A DNA stretch of 64,000 bases from Cricetomys ansorgei (taxonomy: Eukaryota; Chordata; Mammalia; Rodentia; Nesomyidae), in NCBI GenBank assembly GCA_026225945.1, contig JAMJFZ010003163.1, positions 22,070,501 through 22,134,500 on the forward strand. The letters run 5' to 3'. Both the position numbers and the translations under genes were made by a program. Of this stretch, positions 1-11,082 are shown piece by piece (within the stretch, counting starts at the first letter, position 1; every line of letters starts with the position of its first letter). The notes below the pieces were generated by a model, which was not told the origin of the DNA, did no database searches, and saw nothing but the letters and a program-made list of their open reading frames with translations.

Positions 1-412
1 TTTTCATAAGTAATTAATCTTTTCTTATGCCAAATGTATCACAGGAGAATGAGTTAGCATGGGGGTCAGAATACATTTAAACCAGTCTGCAGAGATTGAA
101 TGAGCCCACTGGATACTGTCTTTTCTCTTCTTCTGTCAAAAGGGCCTCCTCTATCTCCAGGCTGCCCCAACACCTTGTGCAAATCGCCAGGGGCTTAGAC
201 ATGGACGGAGGGACTGGTTTCAGTCCCCAGTGTTGGGGCAAGAGTGTGCGGTGACTGTGTTAAGTGAGCTTAGTAACGGTCACCACTGTGCAGTCCCAAG
301 GCCACCGGAATGATTATGGGGGTGACTGTGGGCTCGAAGGTGTCTCCAGCCCGTCGGAGATTATGAGCTCAGGGTCTGCTAAAACCCAAGTACCTGTAAC
401 AAACAAACAGAT

Positions 413-415
<3 letters not shown>
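1..415. other. Single-copy DNA, no gene seen
   Basis: No recognised repeat or coding exon. A short reading frame over 264-464 runs into the T-rich tract and resembles no protein. Confidence 0.6.
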
Positions 416-444
<29 letters not shown>

Positions 445-449
445 GTTTC
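416..449. repeat. T-rich (TTTTG)n tract
   Basis: Runs of T broken by single Gs at a period of about five. A simple microsatellite-like tract with no flanking SINE visible. Confidence 0.85.
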
Positions 450-1070
450 TTCAAAGTTACATAATATCCTTCATTGGGGGATAAAATAGTTTAAATTTAC
501 ACTTAAGAGTTTTAAAAATATACAATATATTATTATTAACTATGGTCTCATCCTGCTATACAATAGATCTCAGAAACTGTTTACCTGAGTATTTTAGGTT
601 AGGAAGGGACAACGAGCACATTGGATCCATGGTTCCCAAATAATATCGCTTGACTATAGGACTAAAGCCACTATGCGTTTCTAAAGGGTGATTTAGTGAG
701 TAATGTTAAAAACATAATAGCAGTTTACACATGTAACTAAAATCAGCAAGGGTGGATCACATCGTCAGAGCCGAGGAGCTGCTGGCCTTCCAAACTCTTC
801 TGACTCTAGGAATCGTGTGCTTCAGTCATGATTGTTCTGCGTTTCCCAGGAAAGGTGGCGATACCGCGGGGATACGTAGCAACAGCCAACTCCTAAGTCT
901 CTGCTATGCGCAGGCACGGTGTTTTGGTGTCTTCCCACAGACCCTTAGTCCCCTCACACTGTGCTGCAGCCAGGTAACCAAGACCCAGGGAAGCTTGGGA
1001 ATTTGCTCAGCACTAGGTGTAGGTTAAGTCCCCAGCCAAGCTTGAGCCAAGCAGCAGGTTCTGGTGTCTT
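450..1070. other. Single-copy AT-rich DNA
   Basis: No repeat family or exon recognised. The frame at 752-1027 has no similarity to a known protein and no splice context, so it is treated as chance. Confidence 0.6.
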
Positions 1071-1117
1071 TTTAATCAATCTAATCAATGAATTTAACCA
1101 ATTTAATCAATCTAATC
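1071..1117. repeat. Local 31-bp tandem duplication
   Basis: The 16-bp string TTTAATCAATCTAATC occurs exactly twice, starting at 1071 and 1102, with a related AATTTAACC stretch between. This is an AT-rich slippage duplication. Confidence 0.85.
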
Positions 1118-1330
1118 TGGTGGATTAGGAAATATTAGCCTCTGTTCACTAAAGAACAAATGTGGAGAAGTGTGCCATCGTGTAAGAGAGATCGCTGCCC
1201 TCATCCACTTTTCTAAGGACTCTGCCCAAAGCTGCTCCCTGAATCTGCTGAGATTATGTTCTATGGCTTCCTTAGCATCCTGATGGTATTTTGCAGCTGA
1301 TGGTAGTCTTGGAGTTCTACATCAGAATGT

Positions 1331-1392
1331 GAGGAGGGAGGGAGGGAGGCAAGGAGGGAAGGAGGGAGGTAGGGAGGGAGGGAGGTAGGGAA
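1331..1392. repeat. Purine microsatellite (GGGA/GGAA)n
   Basis: About 60 bases of almost pure purine on the plus strand with repeated GGGAGGGA and a few T interruptions. The antisense frame through it gives a Pro/Ser/Leu repeat peptide, which is an artefact. Confidence 0.9.
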
Positions 1393-1999
1393 ATGTGAGG
1401 AAATTGTAACCGTCGTACCCTCTGAATATGTATTGCTAGGGTACCAGTAAGATATTTCTTGCCTTACAAGGGTCTGCGTTGCAAACATATTGCTACTTTT
1501 GTGCTTAGGCAAGTAACTTTATTTTCCCCTGTTAACTTCAGATCTGGGTGAGTAGTGCATAATCCGGTGGGGAATTTCAGTCAGCATTCTCCAGTTAATA
1601 TTGTGGTTATAGTCCCAAAAATGAGAGATGGTGAGTTAACCTAGGAGGTTCAGAAATGAGCCAGAGTTCAGGAACCCCTCCCACAGGACACAGTGCAGGT
1701 GGGAACGTAGGTCTCCCAGGTCCCCGAGCAAGACCTACTGCACACACAGAAGTGCTTCTGTGGCTTTTGATTTATCTTGATCTAAAATCCCAGGGAAAAT
1801 GCTCAAATAGGCAAGCGCTGTCATTACTGTCTTATCTGATGGTTTTTCTGAGCCAAAGTATGTCATTTTCTTAAGTAGTATTTATGACATTGCACAAGGA
1901 TACCTGACTTGGGTGAGGTATTAAGGTTTGGAGAAATGAGAAATTAGGGCACTTAAAACAACAACAGCAAAAACTGTCCAGTGAGCATTTCTAAGCTGC
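1393..1999. other. Single-copy DNA, no gene seen
   Basis: No recognised repeat. Frames of about 60-70 codons occur on both strands and overlap, which is the chance pattern. Confidence 0.6.
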
Positions 2000-3420
2000 C
2001 ACCCTGTGAGCCTAGAGTCAACATCAACAGTTATATGAAAATGATGAGATGCAGAACAAAATGGCTCCAAAGAATTGATCCTTTCCCTCATTCCTGCTGG
2101 CAGCCAGGGGCTAAGACTCATATCTTGCGCCATTATAATCTACAGCCATTTAATTTGCTAACAAGACTTAACTGATCTGGACCTGCAATTTCCTCCTCCC
2201 TTTTAATCAAAACAAGAAGCGCTTGGCTCTGGACAGTGAATGTTGCCTCCCTTTCATTGTCCGGTCCCACCATTTTCTTTCTGGCAGGCTGAGATGAAAC
2301 AGAAAGCTGATATTTGGAGCCACTGGAATTGCAGGCCTTGTAATTTAGAAATATCCATTTTATCCCGTGTAATTTCTTCCCTAAGATTCCTCAGTCTAAA
2401 TCTGATACAGGTAGGAGCCAAGACAAACAGTAACCATTTATAGTCACCCAGACCAGTTTGAATTTCACTCTAATATAAAGCAAAGAGAGTTTTTGGCTTC
2501 GTTTCAGGTGTGTAACAGGGGTAGAAAATGCATTTAAAATTTAGCAGCAAATGTTACCATATGTTTCCATAACAACTGCAAACTTTTATGTCAGAAAAGC
2601 AATCATATAAACACGTAGGAATCTTGGAACAGTAAACTATTAATTTACCAAATATAAAAATCCAGTATGAGGGGGTTTTTATAGCCACAGAAGCCATGAG
2701 GGGCCCAGCATCCTGTGAATTTCTCCATTATGTGGCAGAAAATGCTGCTGGTTGGTTAAAATGAGCAGAGCTTTTAAAATTATAGGTGCAGTGTTGCTTC
2801 TCTACAGGGTATTTTTCTGAAACAATGTGTACTGGTGCCAGCTACGGCTGATTTCTTTTACTGCACTGAACTAGTAAAATACCCTTGAGTAGCTGCCCCG
2901 TGCATATCCATAAAACAATTGCATTTCTCCCTTAACCTGTGGCTTCAGACTTAACAATGAGCATTGGGACTCTGCAGAAAGCGCAGTGTCCAGTTAAAAG
3001 CTGACTCTGATACTTGGCGTGGAGTGAGTGTTCGTAGATTGTGGATGTGTAAGAGGAAAATTCTCCATTTTCTCAAACAATCCGTTCTTGAAAGATAGCA
3101 GAGAGAAGAAGGACCAAATCTGTTTGCTCACATCTTAAGAATAAGAGGTTAGTTGGTTTTCGTGTTGACAATACTGCCAAAGAGAAATTCAGTGATCTCT
3201 GATTTCTATGTGGGGTAAAGAAATCATCTTGCCAGGGGATGTGTTAGAAACGTGACCCAAAGGGTCATCCAAAGGAAGCCTTGATTAATTAAGCCTTCCA
3301 CAGAATGAGCGGTGAGTTATAACTATTTTCCTAAAATGTGAAAACAATATTCTCCTGTCATGTAAGGTATGATGATGCAGGTAGGCTGTCCTGAAATGGG
3401 TTGTAACTGTAATATCACTG
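2000..3420. other. Repeat-free AT-rich block, candidate regulatory DNA
   Basis: About 1.4 kb with no SINE, LINE or microsatellite. It contains TAATTT-type, TTTAAAAT and MEF2/POU-like AT motifs and an RFX X-box-like site at 2563. No open frame is long enough to suggest an exon. Conservation is suspected from appearance only. Confidence 0.35.
2563..2576 (+). promoter_or_regulatory. RFX X-box-like motif
   Basis: GTTTCCATAACAAC fits the RFX pattern GTNRCC / RGYAAC (two half-sites around a short spacer) with mismatches in both halves. A further half-site, GTTACC, lies ten bases upstream. RFX factors bind such sites in ciliary and neuronal enhancers. Use here is inferred only. Confidence 0.35.
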
Positions 3421-3801
3421 AACATACTGAGCCATGAAAGTTATTGTCAAAAAGAAAAGAATGCCAAAGAGAAATGGCTGAGCTGAAACTTTAGTGCACT
3501 CAGACACGGCCTGGTGTCAAGACTGGTGCCTTGCAAAGGCCTGGTTTACTCTTGAGTAGGTGGCAAGCCCCTTTTTTGTACCTGAAGCCTAATGTCACCT
3601 TTTCTAATCAGACTAGTGAGAAAGGTTCTCTTTTTCCGACCAATGCTCCTTAGTCCTATGTGTTTTGTGCTAAAAAAAAAAGGCATTTCTTCAGGTACTT
3701 TTGCCATTTGAATCTAGCTTTGGTTCAAGGGCTCTTTAACTTATGTCTGACTATCCAGTCCTGTAGTATGAAGATGGATGAGCGAGAAGAAAGCAAGTGC
3801 T
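3421..3801. other. Single-copy DNA
   Basis: No recognised repeat or gene. A nine-base A run occurs near 3672. Confidence 0.6.
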
Positions 3802-4072
3802 ATTCATTGATTCCATAAATGTCCACTGAACCACTCCACCAGTGTCTCGGGCTCTAGGGATACCAGGGTGACCAAAAGCCAGTGTGTTTTCTGTGTTGAT
3901 GGAACTTATAGTCACGGGGCAGGAGACAGACTAGAAACGAGGAAACAGGAAAATTCTTGTAAGGTAAGAACGCTTTCTTTGGAGCAAATGAAGCAGGTAG
4001 GTAATCTGAGAGACATGTGGGAGCTTCTAGGAGCAGCCCCTGAAGAATCTCCTAGGAAGTCTTATTGGAACT
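3802..4072 (+). mobile_element. L2 LINE 3'-end fragment
   Basis: Begins ATTCATTGATTCCATAAATG and continues with a degenerate form of the L2 3' series: the 'tgagcacc' segment, 'ctagggataccagggtgacc', then 'ggagacagactagaaac'. This order is characteristic of old mammalian L2 3' ends. Highly diverged; the 68-codon frame inside is meaningless. Confidence 0.6.
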
Positions 4073-5032
4073 GAGAAGGAGAGAACTCACCAACATCAGA
4101 AGCCCAGAGACTGGGAAAGAGGTAAGCTTAGCCTCTGGCAGCAGGTGGGGTCAGTTCCTGGGTCTGGGATGAGGAACCTTCCATTTTGTCCTGGTGTTTG
4201 CTAACAGGCATTGACAACAAATCCAACTTCCATTAACAAAGTGGTGCCCTGCTTGGAAATTTCCTTAGGTGCAGTAGAAAACACAGTCTATCTAAACATT
4301 GGTATAGTTTAATTGTTAAGAAATGGACATAACTAATGGCGAGATAAATGACAAATTGAGTGGTATTGACCATAAGTAAATCCTGAAGTAAGCCATCAAT
4401 GTGAGTTGGGAAAGTTGCTGTGGAAGGAACCAAAATGAAGGCATTGGGCATGCGCTGTGGGGTCAACGTCGCTTGTGTTTCCTTCCTTATAGTGGCTACG
4501 AAAGTGAATGCTGCTCTCCTCATGTTATAGATGATGAAAGTGAATCCAAAGAAACCGGAAGCAGGAACCTCCCCCCTGAATCTCCGGGGGAAGGCAAACC
4601 TAGTAGTTGCTGATCACCAACCAGAAACATCATAAGCTTTTGAATAAGCTTCCCTATGGTGATCTCTCTGGTCTCTCTCCTTCTCTCTTTCTCTGTTGCC
4701 GCTGATATGCTAAATATCAAAGCAGAAGACAGAGAATGTTCTCCCAAATCTAGCCAGTAGAGTCAGCTGCTGAATGACAGGGAGAGTAGCCTCTGTCTCC
4801 AGAGGAGGAAAGAACTAGTGGAAGAGCTGGCGGCAAGTGTGACTTTCTGGGGTAAATAAGGGAACTAGGTAGAAGGACCCCGGAGACAATGCAGGGTAGA
4901 ATGTGTCCCAACCCATGTGTTTTCCGTCAATGTTGCCATTGGACGTCCAGCATTGTCCCTCCAGGATTTAAACCCCACTTGAATTTTCTTCTTTGTGTCT
5001 CAGTGTTTGCTTCAGAGATCCTCCTCCTAGAG
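4073..5032. other. Single-copy DNA
   Basis: No recognised repeat apart from a CT-rich stretch near 4665-4695. Overlapping frames on both strands at 4233-4747 have no recognisable product. Confidence 0.6.
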
Positions 5033-5232
5033 CAGTGGTTCTCAACTCTCCCAACGCTGCAGCCCCTTAGTACAGTTCCTCGTGCTGTGGTGACTCCCAA
5101 CTAGAAGATTATTCTCATTGCTATTTCGTAACTGCAATTTTGCTACTGTTATGAATCATAATGTAAATATCTGATATGCAGATGGTCATTTGACCCCCAA
5201 GGGGGTCAAGACTCACAGGTTGAGAACCACTG
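5033..5232 (+). mobile_element. URR1-type hAT-Charlie MITE
   Basis: Non-autonomous DNA transposon of about 200 bp. It starts CAGTGGTTCTCAACT and ends with the inverted terminal repeat GGTTGAGAACCACTG. The interior holds the typical 'aagattattctcattgc' and 'gttatgaatcataatgtaaat' segments. Rodent URR1 copies are about 230 bp, so a little is lost. An 8-bp target duplication is no longer clear. Orientation follows the remembered consensus. Confidence 0.85.
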
Positions 5233-6284
5233 CCTTCATAGCATGATGCCTGGATGCCCACAGGTCAACTTAGATGACCATTTTCCAACCAAGTGTATAT
5301 CCTGGTACAAGTTTTCCTACTCCCTGGCTTCAGTGGGGCTAGCATTTCTGACAGACCTGTAAACAGATGTAAGCATTGTGCTAGTGACAGGTGATTATAA
5401 GAATCATGGGGGCCAAGGTAATTGAACCATGATTTGATAGCATTTGGCAATGTGGTATTTCAGAATTAGAAATACCTTTGCAACACACTTTATCTTCCAC
5501 TTGGCTTGTGGACTGTCAGTTACTTTTATTCTTCAGAGTGTAGGCCTTTGGGACTAGAAACTATGCTGTCAGAATCTGAATCCCCAATTCATTGCAGGGC
5601 TACAGAACATAGGGAGCTCTGGGCTACGTGGAGTCCAGTCAGTATCTAAGACTCCATCCAAGTTTTGTTAAGAGTTAGAAGCAGGCTAGGCTGTGAGCCT
5701 GTTGCTAGGATTGCGCCCGGCATATCAATGTGTCCAATGAGAGCCTGCTAACAAGGCCTTTGTAGAGAAGTGTGAGTAATTTTCATAGGACTATAGTTTT
5801 CCTTCATGTTGCCTGTATTTTCCCAACGTGGATCAATAGATAGCTTATTTAGTTCTTATCCCATTAATTCCCTCTATTGGAAATAAGGAGGAAAATATCT
5901 CTAATTACCAGCAATCGGGTATTATGAACATTAGAGTAAAAGTTACCAAAGTATCTTGTTTGCCCATTAGATTGAAATGCAGTTACTCTAAAACCCGGTC
6001 CATCTTTTCTGCCATCAGCATAATTAGCAAAATACTTTCTTAGTATTTACAGCCTCGCTTCTGCTGGCCGCTGATGGCGCCTAACTGTTTATCTCCTTTG
6101 CAGACTCATCCTCTGTTGTGTGAGTAGCAGACCCTTATGGATTTAGAGTTTACGTTTTTGTTTGTTGACTACTTCTGTCACTGGTTTCATCTAATGAAAT
6201 TAAGTTACCATTTATTATGATCTTGGCACTTGTGTAAAACGTGAACGTTCCTCAAGCTGATTAGTTCATCTCTTGGGTGTAAAA
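5233..6284. other. Single-copy DNA
   Basis: No gene or clear repeat. 5800-6240 is AT-rich and free of SINEs. Confidence 0.6.
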
Positions 6285-6408
6285 TCGTTCTGTTTGTTTT
6301 GTTTTTGAGACAGGGTTAGCTTTGCCTTGTAGCCTAGAAATCATGCTCTTTCTGCCTCAGCCTTCCCGAGTGCGGGGATTACAGGCATGCTGCTTCACAC
6401 CCAGCTCA
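6285..6408 (-). mobile_element. B1 SINE (diverged, reverse)
   Basis: A T-rich tail at the left, then GAGACAGGGTT, 'cctcagccttcccgagtgc' and 'gggattacaggcatg', which is the B1 body read on the minus strand. The middle is shortened by roughly 40 bp relative to B1. Confidence 0.8.
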
Positions 6409-6424
6409 CAGTTGGCTTTGTCGG

Positions 6425-6820
6425 TGCGGTGGGAGGGGTATGTATGTGTTCTTGTGGATGTGTGCTCATGAGAGTGTGTATGTGCGTGTGCACATGTGTT
6501 CAAGTATGTGGTGAAGCCGGAAGTCAAAGTTGGACCTCTTCAGTTACTCTCCAGTTTTGGTTTGGTTTAGTTTGGTTTTTTTTGTTTGTTTGTTTGTTTT
6601 TCCGAGACAGAATCTCTCACTAAACCTGCAGTTTATCAGTTCAGCAAGACCAGCTGGCAAGCAGGCCCCAAGGGATCCTCCTGGTTCTGCCTCCCCATCG
6701 CTCTCAATTGGGATTGCCGGTGCTTACTGACATATCTGGCTTTTATGTCGGTGCTAGGGATCTGTGGTGCAACAAGCGCCTTACCAATGCCTCACCCTCA
6801 CAATCTGGTGTTAAGATACG
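6425..6820 (-). mobile_element. B4 SINE (ID-B1 composite, reverse)
   Basis: Read on the minus strand this is an ID-like head (6745-6820), a B1-like middle (6600-6740, with 'gagacagaatctctcact' and 'gggatcctcctggttctgcc') and a GT/CA-rich tail (6425-6560). The same three-part order is seen on the plus strand at 63071-63410. A (TTTG)n stretch at 6565-6602 has expanded inside it. The four overlapping frames here are artefacts. Confidence 0.75.
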
Positions 6821-6875
6821 TCTGACCATTTTAGGAGATGAGTGGAGCAGGCTCATGTGGAATACTGTCTCCCAG

Positions 6876-6877
<2 letters not shown>

Positions 6878-6908
<31 letters not shown>
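6878..6908. repeat. Poly(A) tract of about 31
   Basis: Uninterrupted A run after 'actgtctcccaggc'. It may be the tail of a badly eroded SINE, since 'ctgtctc' plus A resembles a B1 3' end, but the body is not recognisable. Confidence 0.9.
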
Positions 6909-6911
<3 letters not shown>

Positions 6912-6915
6912 GATT

Positions 6916-6929
6916 GTTGCCATGGTAAC
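6916..6929 (+). promoter_or_regulatory. RFX X-box-like motif
   Basis: GTTGCCATGGTAAC differs by one base from the symmetric X-box GTTGCCATGGCAAC. It lies seven bases after the poly(A) run. RFX proteins bind this as a dimer. The match is striking; function is unknown. Confidence 0.5.
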
Positions 6930-7503
6930 CAGAGCAGTTGTCACTCCTCACCTGAGATTCCAGCCACTTCCTTTATGTGATTCAGATGACCTTGAATTCT
7001 AGAGTATGTAGGAGGTGTAAGTTTGTCCAAAGTGGGGCAGAGATCCTATCTCTGCAGCTTTGTGGAGGTCCACACCAATGCTGGATTGGACTTTTTGGTG
7101 ACGCAGCTATTTTAGGGCTACCTACTGACCCTTGTGACTAACCCTTCCCTCCAGTGTTCTAAGTCCTGTAAGCTCACCGAGTCACTAAACTGGACTTGGG
7201 TGAAATGGTCTTTGGTCTGTCACTGGGACTTCATCTGGGATGAAAAGAAGCTCGTTTACTATTCCCCAGGAAAAGTAGCACCACACAGACCATCTAGAGA
7301 AGTAAGCTGCTCGCTAGGCAGCTGCCTCTGTTGCACATCCTCTCTGGGAGGAGCTGGAGGTACTGAACCCTCAAACACTGTGTGGCTTGTACCTGGGGTT
7401 GCCCTTCCAAAGGCTCAAGCTAGACTTTACATTATGCTTCAGGCTGCAGTGGTTTCTAAAGTAAAGGCTTTCAAAGCTTTATCACATAGGTTAAAAGATA
7501 CCC
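6930..7503. other. Single-copy DNA with a chance ORF
   Basis: A 138-codon plus-strand frame (7134-7550) reads into the following CA repeat, giving a Thr-His repeat at its C-terminus. No domain, signal peptide or family resemblance was seen, so it is not called as a gene. The DNA is not a repeat I recognise. Confidence 0.5.
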
Positions 7504-7530
7504 TCACACACACACACACACACACACACA
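7504..7530. repeat. (CA)n microsatellite
   Basis: Uninterrupted CA dinucleotides, about 13 units. Confidence 0.95.
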
Positions 7531-7945
7531 TCAATAAGAGGAAGGATTGATCAAATACACTAAGTCTGCCTGTTCTCTGTGATATATCAAGTCAAAGTGA
7601 CTTTTAAATCCGAAGTTCCTAGGCTTAGTGTGACCTTGAAAGAAAGAAAACTTGGCTTGGGAGGGGAGGTCAATACAAATAGCTGTTGTCCCTCAGGTCT
7701 GCAGCCTCAGGAAAGCTTCCGGCCACCAGACCCATAGCCAGCCAGACCCATAGCCAGCCTGGATGCTAGGTACAGCCCTTTTCAGAGTGCCAGTGTAGCA
7801 CAAAGCCCATGGAGCTTAGTAAACTGTGTGTGTCTCTGCCTTCAGGAGGCTTTAACATCTGAGATCAGCGCTAATCGATGTTTTCATTAGACCCGATAAG
7901 CAGTCAAGTGTTTTGCATGTATTGTGAGCTCATTTAATCCCAAAT
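7531..7945. other. Single-copy DNA with a 16-bp tandem duplication
   Basis: CCAGACCCATAGCCAG is present twice head-to-tail at 7726-7741 and 7742-7757. Otherwise nothing recognised. Confidence 0.65.
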
Positions 7946-8145
7946 AATAATAGTGCTAACCAAGCACAGAGGCCAGACTGTTTCTAAGTGCCTGTGAGTC
8001 CACTCTTCAGCCTTAGGTATTTTTATTAGCCCTAATTTTAAGAAGGGAAACTGGAGACCACAGCCAGAGGGACACTAAATTACCCCCTCCCCCCAGAGGC
8101 ACAAGACTTCTAGGCAGAAGAGCTAGGATTACAAAGTTTGATGTT
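7946..8145 (+). mobile_element. MIR SINE (plus)
   Basis: A degenerate MIR body: 'agtgctaac..aagcac', 'ttctaagtgcc', 'tatttttattagccctaattttaag', 'gggaaactggagacc', 'agagctaggattac'. The order matches the MIR consensus. It is an old, pre-rodent insertion with many indels. Confidence 0.65.
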
Positions 8146-8403
8146 TGGGGCTTCTCAGTACAGCCATCAGAACCACCTTGTAGCCCGGTGACACTCAGAT
8201 TGCAGGCCCTTTGTGGGTGCACTGTGGGTACTTTGATTTTGAGATGGTACCAACGCCCGGTGCTGTGGGAAGTGAGAAGGGAACAATGGCGAGCCTATAC
8301 TGGAGAGCAAGAAGGGGTGAAAAGTCCCGTGACTCACAAAAAAAGGGGTGCTTTGAGACTGCCAGGCCAGCAACAGCCCTGCGAGGGTCTGCTGCTGGCA
8401 TAT

Positions 8404-8640
8404 ACCTAGCATTTATTGAGTACTTGGTTGGAATTGGGCACTGTCGGCCAACCACATTACCATTGTAACTTGCCATGGGCCCTCATTTAACCAGAACAAC
8501 AAACATGTTAACATTACTAATAACCTTGTTTCCTGCTAAAGATAGTAGGGCACAGAGAGTTATAAAGGTGCCTAATGGACAGATCAGGAATTCCAACTAC
8601 ACCCACTCCATTTCACTGCCCAGGCTCTTAGCCACTAAGA
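8404..8640 (+). mobile_element. MIR SINE (plus)
   Basis: Opens 'tagcatttattgagtacttgg', the MIR 'cttattgagcgcttac' block, followed by 'gggcactgt', 'ctcatttaaccagaacaac', 'gcacagagagttataaaggtgcc' and 'caggctcttagccacta'. It spans nearly the whole 260-bp consensus. Overlapping frames are artefacts. Confidence 0.75.
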
Positions 8641-8679
8641 GTGAATAGCTGAAGGGATTCAGAGGCCTCTCTGTGGACC

Positions 8680-8850
8680 ATCCGTACCTGAGCTGGGCTC
8701 TGAGCAAGGAGGGAGCTGAAAAGAGTTTTCTAAATGGGATAGATCTGTGCAAAGGTCCAGAAGCATAAAGGTACAAGGTGTAACAGGGGCTGAATAACAT
8801 GGAGACCTCTGTGTAAACTGCGTGGGCAAGACATGAGGGATGCTAAGGCT
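8680..8850 (+). mobile_element. Possible L2 fragment
   Basis: 'gagctgggctctgagcaagg', 'ctgtgcaaaggtccagaagc' and 'ataaaggtacaagg' follow the L2 block that normally reads 'gtgcaaaggccctgaggc'. Short and diverged. Confidence 0.4.
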
Positions 8851-9624
8851 GAAAGAGCAGAGTGAGTTGCCGTGCTCCACCCTGACTGAGTCAGGGGCCT
8901 GCTCAGCCTCAGGGGGCTTCTTCCTGGAGTTCCAGAGTGCGGAGTCATCTGTCCTGCGCGGTCAGAGGTCCCAGCGTACGTACGTCTGACAGAGTTGGCT
9001 TTGTGAGGTTAGCCACCCTCCCAGCAGTGAGTCATGCCTGCCAGGGAAAGGTGTCTGTACACAGCCACATCAAAAACAGGCCTCCCGGCACCCATCCCCG
9101 CTCACATCCACGCTGCACTCACAAATGCCTGCCGTGGCACCAGCGCTCTGGTATCGTTGGAGCTGCCAACCTGTTTTATTTCCGAGATAGCCTGGCAGCC
9201 CCTGAAGGAGGAGAGTACGAATTTTTATCTCCCATTTACCAGACTTTCATTATGGTGTGCTTACAGACAAGAGTGTCAGCACATGAAATGTTAAAATCAC
9301 TGGTCTGAAAGAGGCTTCCATTGTCTTACCTCTGGTGCTGGGGGAATCTTGCTAGCTTTGCTGTAGTGGTTCTGTCAATGTAATATGACATGAAGCATTT
9401 CTCTGTAATGACAGACATTGAATATGAGTGACAGGAACTCTGACCGCAAGGAATGGGTTCAATTACCAGAGATGGGAGGTTACCTGCGATAAAACCAAAG
9501 GGCCCGACTGTGCTTGCTTTTGACCTCTTGACTCCCCAATCCCAAGCAGCAAAGACAAATGGCTGATTAACCATCTCTAACCTTCTTTTTGAGTGATAAA
9601 CTTGTTTGGATTCCCTGTCTGGAA
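8851..9624. other. Single-copy DNA, possible MIR trace
   Basis: A weak MIR-like string ('tacgaatttttatctcccatttacc') lies near 9205-9240. Two overlapping plus frames (8937-9308) have no recognisable protein content. Confidence 0.5.
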
Positions 9625-9661
9625 AATATATATATATATTTATAAATATATATAAATATAT
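9625..9661. repeat. AT microsatellite
   Basis: ATATAT and TATAAATA repeats over about 37 bases. Confidence 0.9.
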
Positions 9662-10495
9662 GGAGTGTTTCTTAAGATAATATGATCAGATCACAACAGG
9701 GGGCTGCTGCTTGGTCAGTCTCTCCCTGCTTGTCAGCACAAGACTGAAAACTGTCACTCTATCTCGGAAGGGATCTCAGACAGTGTCCAGAAATCAATAC
9801 AAGATAACTGATTGCTCTCTTAACCCCACCTTTTCTCTGCCGTGGGTACCCTGCCCCGGTTCACCTGTAGCCAACCTGACGCCAGTGTGAATGAAAGACC
9901 CTGCCGGCAGAAGCCCTCCCTCTCTGCCTCCCATCCTGCAGGCTGTTCTGCTCAGCACCCAGGGCAGCTTTGTGCTTGTTTATAGTCCACTGCTCATAGC
10001 CCCCAGATACAGTTATAGCGAGCAGCCCAATTAAACTGTCGCAGGCTGCCCGCACTTGACTAGCTTCTGCAGAGCCATTTAGCCAACAGACATTCCTGAC
10101 TGTTAAAGCTAGTAGCAGCATGTCTCCAGCACTGGAGATAAAAATGAATGAAATTTGTTATTCTGGCCTGACACTTGATCCCAGCTGTTGAACTCATGCT
10201 GTTGCACCTGAAGTTTTTCTCTATGGTAATTGCTGCCTGTTATTATTTCATATACCAAATTGGAGAAAATTGCAACAGGCATTAAATTCTTTGAGCTAAT
10301 TCATGGGAGTTCTATTGTGCATTCTTCCAAGGTAGATTCCAGCTTGCGTGTGAGGCTGGGAAGATGGCTTTTGCTAGCCAGATGCACCAGCTTGGGTTTC
10401 ATTATTATCAGAGACATTCCAATTTTAGGTCTGGCTGGGCATTTATCAGCTTTACCTGGGATCTGTTCTAAAGTCCACTTTTGCTTCTGATTCAC
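9662..10495. other. Repeat-free block, candidate regulatory DNA
   Basis: No SINE, LINE or microsatellite. 10140-10490 is AT-rich with GGTAATTGC, TAAATTC, GCTAATTC and ATTATCA motifs and an E-box (CACCTG) at 10206. Short frames on both strands do not look coding. Confidence 0.35.
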
Positions 10496-11057
10496 TCAGC
10501 ATCTGTTGGGGCCTGCCCTCGGGAATTCAGTTTCCATGACTGACGTCGGTAGTGCTTAGCAAGACTGGTTGATGCATGCCACAACCTTGGTGATATTGGT
10601 AAGACTCCTGCCCCCGTGTACTTAGGGGCATGGGCAGTGTGATGCAAGACATCCCATAGGGAATCCTCAGCAGTAACGGAGGCTGGGAGCGCTCGGTAGT
10701 ATCATTAGGCATCAGAAGTAGGTAGTAAGTTCAGTAGGTACTCATCAGAAGGATGTTGAAGGTGTGAAGCCTCCTACCCTCCCAAAGTGCCTGAGTCACT
10801 GGCTGCCATGTGTGCATTGTCCTCCGATCTCTGAGAAGTTATCTTTGCAGAAGTAGAGAGGAAGTTAGGCTTTCCATAGTAGTATATAAACTGTATTGAG
10901 AGTTCGGTGGCGTCTCCGAGCTTCCGTAGTAGTAGGCTGCTTCTCATAGTAAGCAGCCTAAGAGATCCCGTCCTTCACAATATCTCTGCATTTCCCTTGT
11001 AGTCAGAGCTAATGGAGAAAGGTCCAGTTGGGAATTCACGTCTGGCTAATGGGGAAA
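10496..11057. other. Single-copy DNA with a short perfect hairpin
   Basis: TAGGCTGCTT (10933-10942) and AAGCAGCCTA (10951-10960) are exact inverted copies separated by eight bases. No flanking repeat or gene was seen. Confidence 0.6.
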
Positions 11058-11082
11058 TTTTTTTGTTTGTTTATTTGTTTGT
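11058..11082. repeat. (TTTG)n tract
   Basis: T-rich tetranucleotide repeat, imperfect. Confidence 0.85.

Noticed and set aside
163..240. 11-bp perfect inverted repeat TGCCCCAACAC / GTGTTGGGGCA
   Set aside because: With a 56-base spacer, one or two such pairs are expected by chance in a window of this size.
7134..7550. 138-codon plus-strand frame
   Set aside because: Ends in the CA microsatellite as a Thr-His repeat and has no recognisable domain or splice context.
10350..10400. 'ggctgggaagatggct' as the head of a B2 or ID SINE
   Set aside because: The following bases do not continue as any SINE, so it is a short coincidence.
10933..10960. Hairpin as a possible small RNA gene
   Set aside because: A 10-bp stem is far too short for a miRNA precursor and is near the chance level; kept only as a note in the annotation.
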